A DNA stretch of 64,000 nucleotides, from NCBI GenBank assembly GCA_035771175.1, contig CM069599.1, forward strand, positions 34,257,562-34,321,561, given 5' to 3'. This stretch comes from Paratinospora sagittata. Lineage: Eukaryota > Streptophyta > Magnoliopsida > Ranunculales > Menispermaceae. Below the pieces are notes generated by a model. It saw nothing but the letters and a program-made list of their open reading frames with translations. It had not been told where the DNA came from and searched no databases. Positions 1 to 13,500 of this stretch are shown here, piece by piece. Both the position numbers and the translations under genes were made by a program. Each line of letters starts with the position of its first letter. The first letter of the stretch is position 1.

Positions 1-707
1 CAATTTCTTCTTCAATCTTGTGTTCCAGTAATTCTTAATGTCATTATCTGTTCTTCCAGGCAATTGGGCAGCAATTATAGACCACCTATTTGGATTCAAA
101 TTCAAAAAACTCAGGCCCGGTACTCAAAAAAAATTAATAAAGTAAAACCCAATTGATAATAAGGCGTGAAAAGGAAGAATTAATCAGAGACAACAATTCA
201 TCATCAGTACAAGAAACAAAGACTAGTTGAATAACTTAATGTGAAATCTACTAACAATATATATAATTCAAGTACACAAATTGAGGCAAAGATAGAGAGA
301 AATAAAAGGGTATGGACCTGCTGCCAATACTAATATAGAGGCTGCAGATGATGTTATCTTCTTCTTCAGAAAATCCACCATGTTTGATGTTGGGCCTCAA
401 ATAATTCAACCATCTGAGTCTGCAACTCTTCCCGCACCTCTTGAGCCCTACAAAATTATGAAAAAAAAAAAAGAGACCCAACCCATCATTTTTAGGCAAT
501 CATTAAAAAAAAAAGGTGGAATATGGTGGAGAGATTTAAGGATCAGAAAGAGAGGAAATTTAAGACTATACCAATCTTTTGAGGAAGAGCAATCCAGTTG
601 CCACCAGTGCCATATTGCTCAATATAAGCCTTGAGTTTTGCATCTTCTTCAGGAGACCAAGGTCCCTTTTTCACATTTGCTTTGTCACAGCAAGGAGCTC
701 TACCCAT
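1..707 (-). CDS. R2R3-MYB transcription factor (MYB36/68/84-like), 3' part missing
   Basis: This is a DNA-binding MYB activator or repressor that should act in the nucleus. Coding exons are 572-707, 318-447 and <1-85, joined at GT-AG borders; exon 1 of 136 nt and exon 2 of 130 nt match the usual R2R3-MYB structure. The protein begins [10 protein letters not shown]2 carries Trp at 17, 38 and 58. R3 has Phe71 in place of the first Trp, then Trp90 and Trp109. The end of R3 ([14 protein letters not shown]) lies in exon 3. The combination [13 protein letters not shown] and [17 protein letters not shown] fits subgroup 14, and within it the MYB68/84/36 side rather than RAX1. Known members act in root endodermis differentiation, root growth or meristem formation; which role applies here is inference, because the variable C-terminal region is outside the window. 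The start is the only Met in frame with the classical N-terminus. Confidence 0.93.
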
Positions 708-2382
708 GTTACTTTCTCTCTTAATTTCGTCCTGTTCTTGTTTATACTCTCTGTGTGTGTTGTGTTCTTTCTGATCTTTACTTCCTTTTCTAACTACCTT
801 CTATTCCAATCTTTGACCGGCCAACTGGAGAAATTTAAGAGATGATGAAAATTAGAAGGAAAGATTATATTGTGATCATACTGCTTTGAGAAGAAAAAGT
901 GAGGGAGAAGACCAAGCTTTATAGGAAGAAAAAATTAGAGTGGGTGATGTGATGCTTGCAAAGACAAAAGTCTCATACATCATCATCTTCTTCTTATTTT
1001 TCTTACTATTCAACGCTATTTCTCTTTTAGGGTTTGTGTAAGGTCGTCCATCTCTCACTGATTAGTTAGCTCATCCATTTTTGTGTGATTAGAATATTAC
1101 TAGCTGGACTCTTAGACAAAGTACAGACTAAATTTTCTACAACTTTAGAATAGTTTATTTATTTCCCCATCAGCTTTAATTAATATTTTTTTTTCTTTTG
1201 CATTATCTTACTATCAAATCTGCAGTGCTACAAGGAAATCAACCAATAAGCTATTCTTTCTCATCTTTGTCCAAGAATCTTCCCATGAACAGTATTGTGG
1301 AATTGAAGTGTTGCCTAAGTAATTTATCAGTTTAGAGTAATTTGTAACTTTAAGACCAAGACCACAAATCAGATAGTCTAATATTGTTGTAAAGGAAATA
1401 ATGTTGGTGCTTATCTCATTCAATGTGTCAAAATTCTATGAGAGATGTTATCTTGACAATAAAAAAATATAACTATACTTACGTGCAATTACATCTTTAT
1501 GTTCATTTGATCATTTATTACATACTTTTAATTAATACAAATATTTATAATGAAAATGTAATTTCACTTGTATGTGATCGGTGATCAATTTAAGTGTAGT
1601 CATTAATTGAATTCATCATTTTGCTTTTTCTTATAATGTCCAGGCTGTATAGATAAAGGTCATTAATTATAATCCTATATATATCATATCACTTTTGATC
1701 TAAATATATACAAATGAAATTGGAAATTTTATTATATTAATTAAGTATAGACACCATTAATTGGTGTTTAAAGATAATGTTGCTTACATTCAACCAATCT
1801 CAAATTGACAAAACCTAAAAGAGCCATATATATAAAACGATATCAACGCCGCAGCAGTCAAGTAATTGTGTCTCTTTTAACATACTATAATGCCGTTATT
1901 ATTATTATATACTATATATCTATACAGATTTCAATAACAGCGCAGGCTCGTGAATATCTAAAAGTATTCTTGAAGAACTTAATTAACCAGTAGGCATGCA
2001 TGCACCTTTATCAAGAAAGTTAGGCTTACATGATCATGAAGATGATGATATACAATTAATATTATTTTTATCATACAATATCATATATTATCATTATTAT
2101 TATTATCATGAACTATATAGCTAATTAACAAGGGAAGTTTCAAATTAAAAGAGGAGCTGTGAGAAGAGAGGGAGAAAAACGAGTTGGCAGAATCTAATTG
2201 GTGAAAACAAGAAGACATGCACCAAGGTTACAAGTTGGCTAGGGTTTGCAGATAAAAAAAATTAGCAGTGGTGGTGTGAGGTAGAAAAGACCAAAGAGAA
2301 ACGTCTCGGGATTTCAAAGCTTTTAGCACAAGAAACATTCATTGACCTCGGTTTCATATAATATATTTATAGCACTATAATG

Positions 2383-2583
2383 TTATTGTTTGTGGTGCAA
2401 AGCAAAAAGAGTGAGATCTTTAAGAGGAAGAAAACATGTTTCTGCTTGTCTTTCTCTCATCCCTCGAATCTCTTCACTGATAATGCATTCATCATCAACA
2501 AAGACCCCTTCTCCTATCCTTATTAAGCCTGTAAAGTGAGCTGGTGGAAGGGTGGTTTTGATGATAAGAAGATAAGCATCCAT
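2383..2583 (-). other. Unassigned 66-codon open frame in a GC-richer island
   Basis: A frame of 66 codons starts at 2583 and ends with TAA at 2383. Its product (starting MDAYLLIIK, ending FALHHKQ) contains a charged middle part but no motif I recognise. It is clearly richer in G and C than the surrounding DNA and lies about 1.7 kb upstream of the MYB start on the same strand. It could be a small peptide gene, part of an unspliced non-coding transcript, a conserved promoter block, or chance. I see no splice partner and no homologue, so I do not call it a gene. Confidence 0.15.
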
Positions 2584-4407
2584 GGATCATCCATCTATAT
2601 AAGCTAAAGGCAAAAGAAATAAGTATATAATAATGTCACTATTATTGAGGCCAATTACCTTATTATTTATTAATTAATTGACTTAAAGATCATGTACCTG
2701 CCAGCCTAATAATTACCATGCTACCCTTTTAATTAAGACTGTTACCTTTTTTATTTCTTTCTTTTTCTTAGGTATATATGGATGAACTAAAATAATAATT
2801 TTTCGTCAAATATTAATTACAAGTTCATCGCCCCTACAATATAAGTAATTATATATACAGATCTCATTTTCATTAATATCAAGGCCTTTAAAGGTGAAAC
2901 TTCGCGTCTATACCAAATAATATCTTCATCAATTTTAGGGTCAAAAAGTTCTATATACAATAATATGTTGTACAAAACTTTATAATATATATATATCTAT
3001 ATAAATGAAACGTACTTATAACAAAACGATGGTGACAGTGCTCAATAAGTCTAATTAATGTTACTATTTAGTAGTTTAATTAATGCATGCTAGCAAAGTT
3101 CTTCTTCTTCTCTTAATTATTAGTCAAAGAAAGGACTTCATCTACAATTTCTTGACTGAAATGCAAGAATTTATGTACACCAATGGTTGAAATATGAGAA
3201 GGTTTGGTACATTTTTAAGTCCACAGTATAGAATTCCTTGTGACCAAATAAGATTAATTAATAATGATATATATATATACCAATTAATTTGATTACACGA
3301 ATGAGACACTTAAGACTGAAACACCGTCTTTAATTATAATATATATACTAAATGCATGTAGAACCCAATCATGGTGCTATCTTCTTCTTGCTAATTTCAA
3401 TATCCCCTTGCTTAATTATAAAATCATTCAAGAGAGAGAGCTAGAGACGCTACAAACAGACTCAGTTGGTGAGATCACAACAAATCCCAATAAACCTTCC
3501 CCCCCACCCCAAGCAAAACCACACTTACATTAATGTCAACCCTATGCCTTGCCCTAATTCTTCCTTCTTTAACAAATCCAAGAAAACTAATTAACACACT
3601 TGGGTCAATTAATTAGTTAAATATACATTAATTAACTAATTATATACTACTAATACATCAATACATATCGATAAAGTGAAATTTGATCATGTTCGAAGAA
3701 GCCCACGAAAAATGTGATCACTGGAATCAACTCAACTAATTAACCTTTTTTCTAATTAACTATATGAGTTCAACTATGCAATTTGTTTCCTCCATTTCAC
3801 TCTGTTAAATGCTAAGTCGACTAATACAAGTAATTAATTATACTTATTGGTGCAAAATTTGACCAATACCAAATAGATGAATGCGCGGAGGAGGTAATAA
3901 AATCTAAAAGTGCGAACTCTCTGGCTCTGACGAGGGTTTATCATCTAGATTTGAAAATAAGAGAGAAATAGGGCTATCGTAAGGAATATCTGTGTAATGC
4001 CGACCAAAAACCCTCTGATGCTTGAGTTAGAGCTTGTTTAAGACAAACCTACTATGTGGATATATTCTTAGTATAAATATTTTGATAGCGAAATTAATTT
4101 TATCTCTGGTGGTGTATATATGTTTTGTACAAATTTTAATTGTTATGAAAGGTTATTTTTTATGTTTCATTAGAGAAAGATTAATATTATAAGATACCCT
4201 AGCTTTTATAATGTTCTAACATCTAATGCTCTAACTTCCCTATGATCGACTGAAACTCATGTTCAAGTTTCGACACTTATAATTAGCAAGCATTGACTAC
4301 CAAAAAGAAAAAAAAGTTCAATTTGCATTAGGTACTAAGAGGCATGAATTCAAGAAAGCTTAGAGAAGCGATTATGTCACATATTTGACCTTGTGGATTT
4401 AAATATA

Positions 4408-4441
<34 letters not shown>

Positions 4442-5390
4442 CTTTTACCCGTTATTTAATAAAGGAGGCTACTAGCTATATATTAACGTATTTATTTTGA
4501 GAAAAGGAGAACGAAGTCAACCAAAACATGAAAAAGTGACTGAGTATTTAATAAATAAATAAGCTTGTAAAGAAGAGGTAGGACCTACCTAGTGACATGT
4601 GTCATCATCTTATGACCATCAACATCGTTGTGGGACCAATAATATATAATCCTCTGTATACTCCATTTGATCACATTAAATTTTGGTGTTGTTGACCATC
4701 AAACATTTCCACTATCATAAGCACTTAAGAGCTATATATTGTGGACAATATTCTTTTAACCATATTCTAAATGAAACGTACTAACATATAATATTTTTTT
4801 GAAAAAAAATCGAACAACCTGTTCCATTCAACAATTTTAAATACCAGAAGGGATACGGGATCCATGTATAAAAATGTTGTTCTAATCAATCTGAAAGAAT
4901 ATTTTTAAGAAATTTATATAATTTTTAATTAAGTTTTTATTAATGGTACGTTTTGCCTTTGAAATATTCAAACATAAAATATAATGTGGGAAGAAGCTAG
5001 GTGGGTGGTGGTGAGTGAGGTGCATCTGAGAGGTCAAAGATGCATGTCTGCAAACCAACAAACCGAAGAGGATGATATATAATGCATATTATATACAATC
5101 TTGCAATTAAACCAATGTAAAGTATATAATACCGTGGAGCAGGAGATACCTAAACGTTTTGGTTGTGCTAGCTATATTATTAACATTTTTTTTAATTGGA
5201 CCAAGGTTGACTTCAGATTTTCTCCGATATTATTTAAGTATTCCCAATTCATCATATTGGATAAGTTGGGTTGACTTTCGACGTCCAAAATAACGATTAA
5301 TTAGTTGTGGTAAAAAAAATAAATATTAGGAATTTCAAGGAACTTGTGATGGTCTAGTTAATACAAGGCCAATAGGGGGAGGGGGGGGGG

Positions 5391-5660
5391 CATTTTGGGA
5401 TTCTAAATTGACTTAAAATAAATAAACACTAAAATAATGTTTTGTATCTCTACTTAACTTTTACTTTTACTTCAAAACTAACCGAGATTTAAACTCTACT
5501 AAAATAAATAAAATTTTTTGATTTATTCTTGTAGAGGTTATACTTTTACTTTAATTAAAAGTTAAAAAAAATAAAAAAATTAACTAAACAATAATTTTTT
5601 TTATAACCCTTTATTTTTTTTTTCAGAGGTTACAAATAGAATTATCAAACACCACCTAAG
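5391..5660. mobile_element. Possible degraded MITE
   Basis: This AT-rich block contains repeated (A/T)ACTTTTACTTT motifs near 5455-5475 and 5545-5565, with partly inverted AAAGTTAAAAAA motifs, and ends in CAAACACCACC. This pattern is common in small hAT-type elements of plants. Termini and a target duplication could not be fixed, so the call is tentative. Confidence 0.2.
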
Positions 5661-7099
5661 AAAAATGTAAAGTGTACACTTGAGTCGAAGGATTATTTTT
5701 CATAAGTGCCAATGTTTTAATTCATTATCTCATGCCTAACTTAATTATTTGAAATCATAAGGTGTTTGATGCCTGATCTGGGACCTTAACCATTAGGTCT
5801 CTTTTTGCCTAATCAGTCATTGGGATATAGTGATAAGACTATGAAACTGGAATCATAGTTAAATAAATTTCATAGTAATCATCCTACTTTTTGCTTATGC
5901 AATTTTGAAGAAAATGATCTTTATCATGAAGAAAATCAGCCTTTCAAATAAATGAACCGACATTTTCATGCAGATTTGATCGCATTAAAAAGTCACAACC
6001 ATGACAACATAGTCACTAGAATCAACTTAGCCCTTGATTGAACAAAATGAATTCATGTAGCTGATCTTAAGTAGTTAGAGAAAAGCATTATTGAGTTGCT
6101 CTAAATTGAGCCATAAACATGGTTGCTATGGTCTTCAACCCTAAATTCTCGTATTTTTCTTTCACACCTATGTAACCTAAAACTTTTGGATAAAATGACC
6201 ATACAATAAAGAAAACCATTGTTTATTAAACAAAATAAATAAATAAATAAAACTATATTTTGAAAATACTATTCATTAGACAAGCAACAAATGAGAAATG
6301 ATGAAGGGACTCAGCTGTAGTCCTTATTGGGCACCACCCAAAGAAATTCAGGCAACTTGCTTGTAGCATTCACTTCAAGTTGGATGCTTGACTATGACAA
6401 ATTGACTTGAGAATTTAGATTATGAGCTTGAAATCTCAAAATAATCTACACCAATATATCCATGAAATAAATAATTTAGGTGACACCAATTGTTTTACTA
6501 TAATTAACTTGTAGACCATAGTACCACTAGAGAGAGAAAGAGAACAATGCTCTTAAATCATTGAAAATCTCTGAGATTTTCCAAGATGTAGAAAACCTAC
6601 AGTAATCAAGACATTTATTTGATCCCCATGATCATTAACCTCATTCCACATTGGAACATCTACTTATGACATCCTTGACCATATTTATCCAGTAAGATAT
6701 TAACAGAAGGTTCAGAATCAGAAGAAGCATGTTATAGACTTGAACATAAAATCCAGGGATAAAAAAGAAGAATAGATGATGATGTATTTCATAGACAGTA
6801 GACAAACGGTTATATACATACAAATAGAGTTCTCTATTTTCTTTTCTTTTTTCTTCTTCATAGATTTATAATGAAAGTAATACATATGCCCGCAGATAAA
6901 TGTGAAGGAAACATAAAAAATAGCAAGCTATCAGGCATACATTCCGCAAAATGAAAGGAATAAAAAGGACATTTAGAAATCCAGGTCCACTCAAAAGCCC
7001 TAGCAGACTAAATTGTATTGCAGCGCAACAATGAACATCTAGAAGTACCAGAATTGTATATATACATCCTTCCATACCAGTATCGTTCGAATTTGAATG

Positions 7100-7537
7100 C
7101 TGGAGGTCACCAAGATCTGGAAGTTCTGTACAGGGGCTCAGGGCCCAATTCAAAAAAAATCCTGAAATCATGAGTCAAGAATGGCACTTAATACTCTATA
7201 AAAGTAAAAACCCCAAACCCATAAAAGAGGCAACTATTAAAAAGTAAAAGTTAATATAATTAACTCACTCTCAAATTAAGCATTGATAGCTTCCCTTTGT
7301 GTATTGTGTACATGACATTCATCAAGTCATCTAGGGGGTAAAAATAGTGCCACTCTATCAAAAAGCATGCCAGCATATAGCAGTACTAGGAAAGATTCAC
7401 ATATAGAGGCTAACAGAGGCAAAATACTGCAATACTAGCCTACATTTTCCAAAAGTGCAGATGACCTTATTACTGCAATAACTTTACGTTCCCAACAACA
7501 ACCAGTTGGTATACGCTACAAGGAAATGATTTTAGCA
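7100..7537 (-). other. 3' flank / 3' UTR of the Raf-like kinase gene
   Basis: This non-coding stretch follows the kinase stop codon at 7538-7540. It probably carries the 3' UTR and poly(A) site. An open frame at 6866-7171 on the same strand is not connected to the kinase by a plausible splice and has no recognisable domain. Confidence 0.4.
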
Positions 7538-10478
7538 TCACTTCACATTCATTGCAGAAGACATCTTTCTTAGCTTCTGAGCAATTTCAGCAAAAGAAAG
7601 CCTCTCCCCTGGATCAGAAGCCCAACAACTTTCCATCAAAGATTTCCATTCAGGATCACACCATGATGGAATTTGTGGACGCAATGTGTTGTTCACAATT
7701 CCCCCTGCATAGTTATCAGGAAGAGAATAATTTAATTCCAGCCATGAGGAATTGCTCTATAGAGAACATTTGTGCTAAATTTTGTAACAATAGTCAATCA
7801 AAAATATCACAATTCCAACGCCATTGCAAAAGCCATAACGGTAATTCCAGCATAGCACTATGACATTATCTTCTGACTTCTTATGCTTCATTAAAAATAT
7901 TAGGAGATTCTCAACTGCACCACATGTGCAAAGATCTTTTCGAGGCCCAACAGTTATAGCTATCTATTGTTTGACGTATCATATTCTACAAATGGATATC
8001 TTGTATCTATATCATAAGCCAAGTCTAAGCCAGGTAAAAGATTGATAATGTTCAGTCCTACCAAATCTACAGAAGCTTACAAATTTGCAATTGCCAATAA
8101 TACTAATGTCTACCAAAGGCACCAAAACAAAGGGGACATCAAGAAGTGTCATTGAGTGGACAACTCAATTGAATATTTGTACCATTTCTAAATATGTCTT
8201 TATCTATTGTTTGATGCAAAGATAATAACTGTAGTCATTGTTCTGAAAAAAAGGATTCATATCATACCATACCAATGCAATAACAACAAGAAGGCCAGGT
8301 GCAAAATTTCTATCAAGCTAATAACTCCAAAATTTTCACTAGTGAGCCTTGTCTCGTGCCTTATTTGGAAATAATGGGTTTCATTACCAAAATAAAAGTT
8401 AGTCATATAGTTTCAAGTAATGAGTTTTAATAGAAATACCCTGTCCTCTTTGTTTTTCTGTTTTTGTGAGCACAGCTGGTGCTCTGTTGTTTTAAACTAT
8501 TATTTTATATTATTAATATATGTGTTTGTGTACTCTCAAAAAAAAAAAAATAGAAATACCCTGTCCCACTCATTAATTAAAAAACTAGTGACAAGTAAGA
8601 AAGAACATTTCCCAGTAAAAGGTTAAGAAAATACTGAGAATTTGACACCTAAGAAAAGGGGACACCATCTCAGTGACAAGTGACATTTTGGAAGGAGCAA
8701 TTATATGGATCCAGCATATGCTAGATACAATAGAAGGTCCCCCAGTGGTCAGTAGCATGTGTTTGTGCACCATCTTTAACTTGCAGAAAGTAAACTTTTC
8801 ACAAAGGTCTAAGCTAACCTTATTCCTCATGAAAGAATAAATAGTGAGCTTCGGTCCCTAGAATAAGATATATCACAAGCAACCTACATAGAGTTAGATA
8901 CCAAATGATGTTAAAAAGATGCACCTACCAATTATAGAAGCACAGTGCATTTCTGCATAAGGTTCCTCTCCAGTAAGTAATTCCCACATGACAATGCCAA
9001 ATGAGTACACGTCAATCTACAGCACAAAAAATTAAACAAATAAGAGAAAAAGTAACCCAAAAACCATAAAATGATAATTATATACAAGAAACACAACCCA
9101 TTGCATGAGGAGCACAGAAGGCAGAACCTTACCTTTTCTGTTACCATGTTACTTTTCCCACTAAGAAGTTCAGGTGCCATCCATGGTAAAGTGCCACGTA
9201 CACCTCCCGATACTAAGGTATGCTGCTTTACCTTTGATAAACCCAAATCACCAATCTAAGATGGAAAATGAACACTGAATTAATTGCTAAGTATAAGCCC
9301 CTTGCCAAAAAATCTCACTTATTATCCCCACTGAGGAATGCATGACGCAAAAAATAAAGTTTAGAACTTGACATACATTTCAGCATTCTCTGAAATCCAG
9401 GATATGAATACTAACACAAGATCCCAGTATTTCCATGATACTGCTATTTCACATATATTGCTAAACATACAGCCAAAAAAATGTGCATGGTAAAAGACAT
9501 AAAAGTGCCATAAAAAACTTTAATGAAAATCAATTATAATTCTGCTGACTTTGGAAGTTTGACGCTATTTTTCTTTTTTTCGTTTTTACAGGATCAATGT
9601 TACTTCTCTTCTTTTGTTTCCATATGACTAATATCATTTCCATATATTATGCAATACCTTCATGATTTACTTCATAACTAAATTTCCGAAGTACCTGTAT
9701 CAATTAGTTACAGATATTTATGGAACTTGGGTCATAGACAGGTATTAGGATGTCAGATATAATGACTATCAATGAGAAAACTTACTTAAGGACTAGGCCC
9801 ACCTAAGGGCTAAAAATTTGGGATTAAGGTGGTTTGCCCATGTGAAGCAAAGCATAAGTCTCAAAATATTTTACAAAAAATGACAAACAATTTTAGAATA
9901 TAAATATAATTTGATGAATGAAAAAATAAAATAAAAAAGAAAAAGTAAACAAACTATGAACGATATATATATATATATATATATTATGGAGCACTGAAGT
10001 AAATTATTGTGTATATCAATAGTTCCATTTGTCACAAATATTATTAAAACTTAATTTGGGCATATAATAAGTCAAGTTTCTTATAAAATTTAAAATTTTC
10101 TCACAATTAAGAATATAAAGAACTAGAAACTTAATACATAAAATGCAAAAGTATTAGGGTTTTGACACTTTTTTTTTTTTTTTTTGAAAGGAAACTAGAA
10201 TATATACATATTAATAAGAAGAGTGAGAAAATTTACAAAGCCAGACTCTAGGGAGAACAAGAAGTCCGCCCCTAGACCTCAGCAGAAACAAAGTTACCCC
10301 CACCCTCTGGACCAAATACTAAAGCTAAAACCTTTGGACAAACTGCAATTAGACACCCAATAAGATGCCAAAAATTGAGATTTCCCACACCACCCCTGAA
10401 ACAGACTCAATCCCCTAAAAGACCCTACATTCCTCTCTTTCCAGATGTTTCAAGCCACTGCTAACCTAAACACAATTC

Positions 10479-10528
<50 letters not shown>

Positions 10529-13500
10529 CCCTCCCCTCCAAACCTCCTGATAGAAGATGCAAGAAGAAACACATGATCAGTTGATTCACATTCTTGTTTA
10601 CAAAGACAGCACCACTAAGGAAAAAATGCAATGATTTGAATATCTCCTTGGAAGCACATCGCCTATATTTATCTTAGCTAGGGTAATGATCCAACCCAAA
10701 AATATGACTTTAAGGGCTTTAGGACTTTCCAAATCAAAGAATGAAGAGGGAACGGAGGCAAAGAGGGATCATCAATAAGGATAAAATAGAAAGATTGTAA
10801 GGTGAAACAACCTGAGGAGTCCAAGAGCCAATCGAGCCTATCCTCTTCTCCTGAGAAATGAATGCTAGCTAAGGATTCAAGAAGAGACACGCTTCTACCT
10901 CCTCACTTTCTATAAGACTTCTACCTAGATGTAGGTTCCCAGAAAGACCTCCTTTTTCCCCTCTAGGAAGGGCAATCACGAAATTGGAAATAAGTTTGTT
11001 ACAAAAGGTTGGACAACCGATAAAGGTGTGGAAATGAAGTTGCAAAGCTGGAGCTACCATACCAAACATCCTCCCCAAAACAGATCCTATCCCCCTCTGA
11101 AGTTTAAGCCTAACTAAGGAGTGAAGAATGATTGAAGAGAAAAAATAAATTCATCCTTAAGATTGGGATGCAAGCTATGTTAAATATTTATGACTCAAGC
11201 CCAAAGACAGTCTTCCTCGTGGGGGAAGCTCCACAACCATATAGCCACTACGGCTTGGTTCCTCTCAATGATGTTACCAATAGCCAACCCACCTTTGATC
11301 CACCCTTTTCTTGACCAAGTTCCAAGCAACCCTACCTTCCTCCTCCCCCTTCCATACCCATAGTCCTACTTAGAACTCGAAAAAGAGATAGAAAGTAAGT
11401 TGGGAGAGCATCGAGCATACATCTGATTAAGGCCAATCTACCCCCTTTTCAAAAGAAAGCTTCCTTTTCACCTTTCCAATCTTTGAGAAACCTGGCTAAA
11501 ACTGGAGCCCAAAAGTCCACCTTGCCACTTATCACCACCTTTTAGTAACTTCTAATAAAGTTAATGCAAGTTGTAATTAAATTTTTTTGTCCAAACTCAA
11601 AAGTCCTTTGGGTATAAATAATTGCTAATGTACTAAACAACAAGGCGCCTTCTCTTAAAAGCGAAGAGCTTGGCCCAAGTCCCATAAGAAAGGCCCGAGG
11701 ATATGGCAATGTCATTCAGCAAAAATGGAATAGAATCCAATATGGACCAAGCTCCTTCAAGATTACTTCCCTCCCATAGATTACCAACTTGGACTTAAAA
11801 TTGGATCACATTATCAAAAAGGATTCTGGTTTCTCAATATGTTTGCTCCTCATAGAGGCTATAGATAATACATTGATGACAGCTTAACCTTCTATCATAT
11901 GCTGATCTATTGCATTTATGGCTTTAAAATGAGTTAGGTGCTTCCTAGGAAATCAAGATTCTATTGAAGCTGGAAAATGTTAGGCCTCCTTCGTATAAGA
12001 AAGAACCTGTGGATTTGTTTTTGGGTGTGTGTGTGTGTGTGTGGGGTGGGGGGGGGGGGGGGGGGAGGGTTGTTGAAACTTTTCATTCTTTCATTAATTT
12101 AAAATCAATGCAATAATCAGATTTTTTGTTTAGGAAAAATGGTCGACAGAAGACAACATCATCTTCAGTGTTAAATCCCTTTTATCACAATGGGCACCAA
12201 TCTTAGATAGGTAAGCTACAATCTGATACTTCATTTTCTAGTAGAGTTATCAATTTCAGTAAATCTTGATTATTAGCTAACCCATTAACCCTTAGTAAGT
12301 CACATTTCATTCCTTGCTCAGATATATTAGTGTCTCTTTCATTTACTCGGCTTTCGCACTTTAGTTTGATAGTAACAGCTCTTTTTCACTAATTAAAAGG
12401 AAATACTGCTCAACAAGAAAAAGAAAATTTTCAAACTATGAAGAATGAATTTGGACAAACAAACATAATTGAAATCATGTAAACAGCATAGAAGTAGTAA
12501 CTAAAATTAGCATATTTGAATATGTTAAGATTGTTTCCAAAACTGTGCTACATTAACCTGGCACGTAAAACTATTAAAGCATGGCGTACACCAGGATATA
12601 TGGCTTACTAAACTCCAAAAAACGATATGTATTCACGGAAACATCCGGCAAAGAATGTAAGGACTTCCAAGCCTAAACAAGTTCTCATCACAACTTTACA
12701 GGAAACTGAGAGCTTAAAATGGAAAAGTATAAGCCTCAACAAGCGCAATATCTGCAAAAGAATTTAAGTAAAAAGGTCATGTGACTTGCTATATATCATA
12801 CCTTGCAGACAGGTCGATGAGGATCTCTCATATTCACTAATAGATTCTCACACTTCAAATCAAAATGAACAATGTTCTTCCCATGCAAATACTCCATACC
12901 AATAGCAGCATCCATAGCTATAATGAGCCTCTTACGACGATCAATTGTTCTGGTAAATCACATAAAGATGTAACAGCACAGAAAGTTGAATTTTTGGATG
13001 CAAACGATGACCTAGTCTAAGAGAGCAATCAATTCACAGTATTCAATTGAATACCTGTCCTTTTTCTGCAAAAATTGCTTCAAAGATCCATTGACCATAA
13101 ACTCTGTCACAGTTGCTAAAGATCCATCAGGACCATCTCGAACAATCCCATAAAAGGAAACAACATTGGGATGATGCAATGAACTCAATATCAAAGCCTC
13201 CTTCCAGAAATCAGCAATCTATTAAAACAAAGACAGTGAATCAGAAACCAAACACCAAACAAAAGATTAGTACGATGCTAACATTGCATGATTAACAGAA
13301 AGAAAAGCAATTTGCAAATTGCTATGATTCTTTTTATTGCTACATCAGAACCCTAACATTGCAACAGTAATAAATAAAGAACTCAAAAGTGGAAAGTACG
13401 CGAAAACAACCAATCGTTCTCTCTCTGATGGTTTCCCAGCAAAACAACTTGCTTTGATTCTTTTTACCGCTACATCAGAACCCTTCCATTTCCCATGATA

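Larger units (their letters stand above)
708..7099. other. AT-rich spacer upstream of the MYB gene
   Basis: About 6.4 kb lie between the MYB start and the 3' end of the kinase gene, and I see no convincing gene here. It is very AT-rich, with a TA dinucleotide tract at about 4411-4439, a broken run of G at 5375-5390, and many short poly-A and poly-T stretches. It holds the MYB promoter and presumably the kinase polyadenylation region. A relatively GC-rich island with a 66-codon frame at 2383-2583 is listed separately. Confidence 0.6.

Noticed and set aside
6866..7171. 101-codon minus-strand frame downstream of the kinase
   Set aside because: Hydrophobic low-information product, outside the kinase stop codon, with no splice link; probably 3' UTR sequence.
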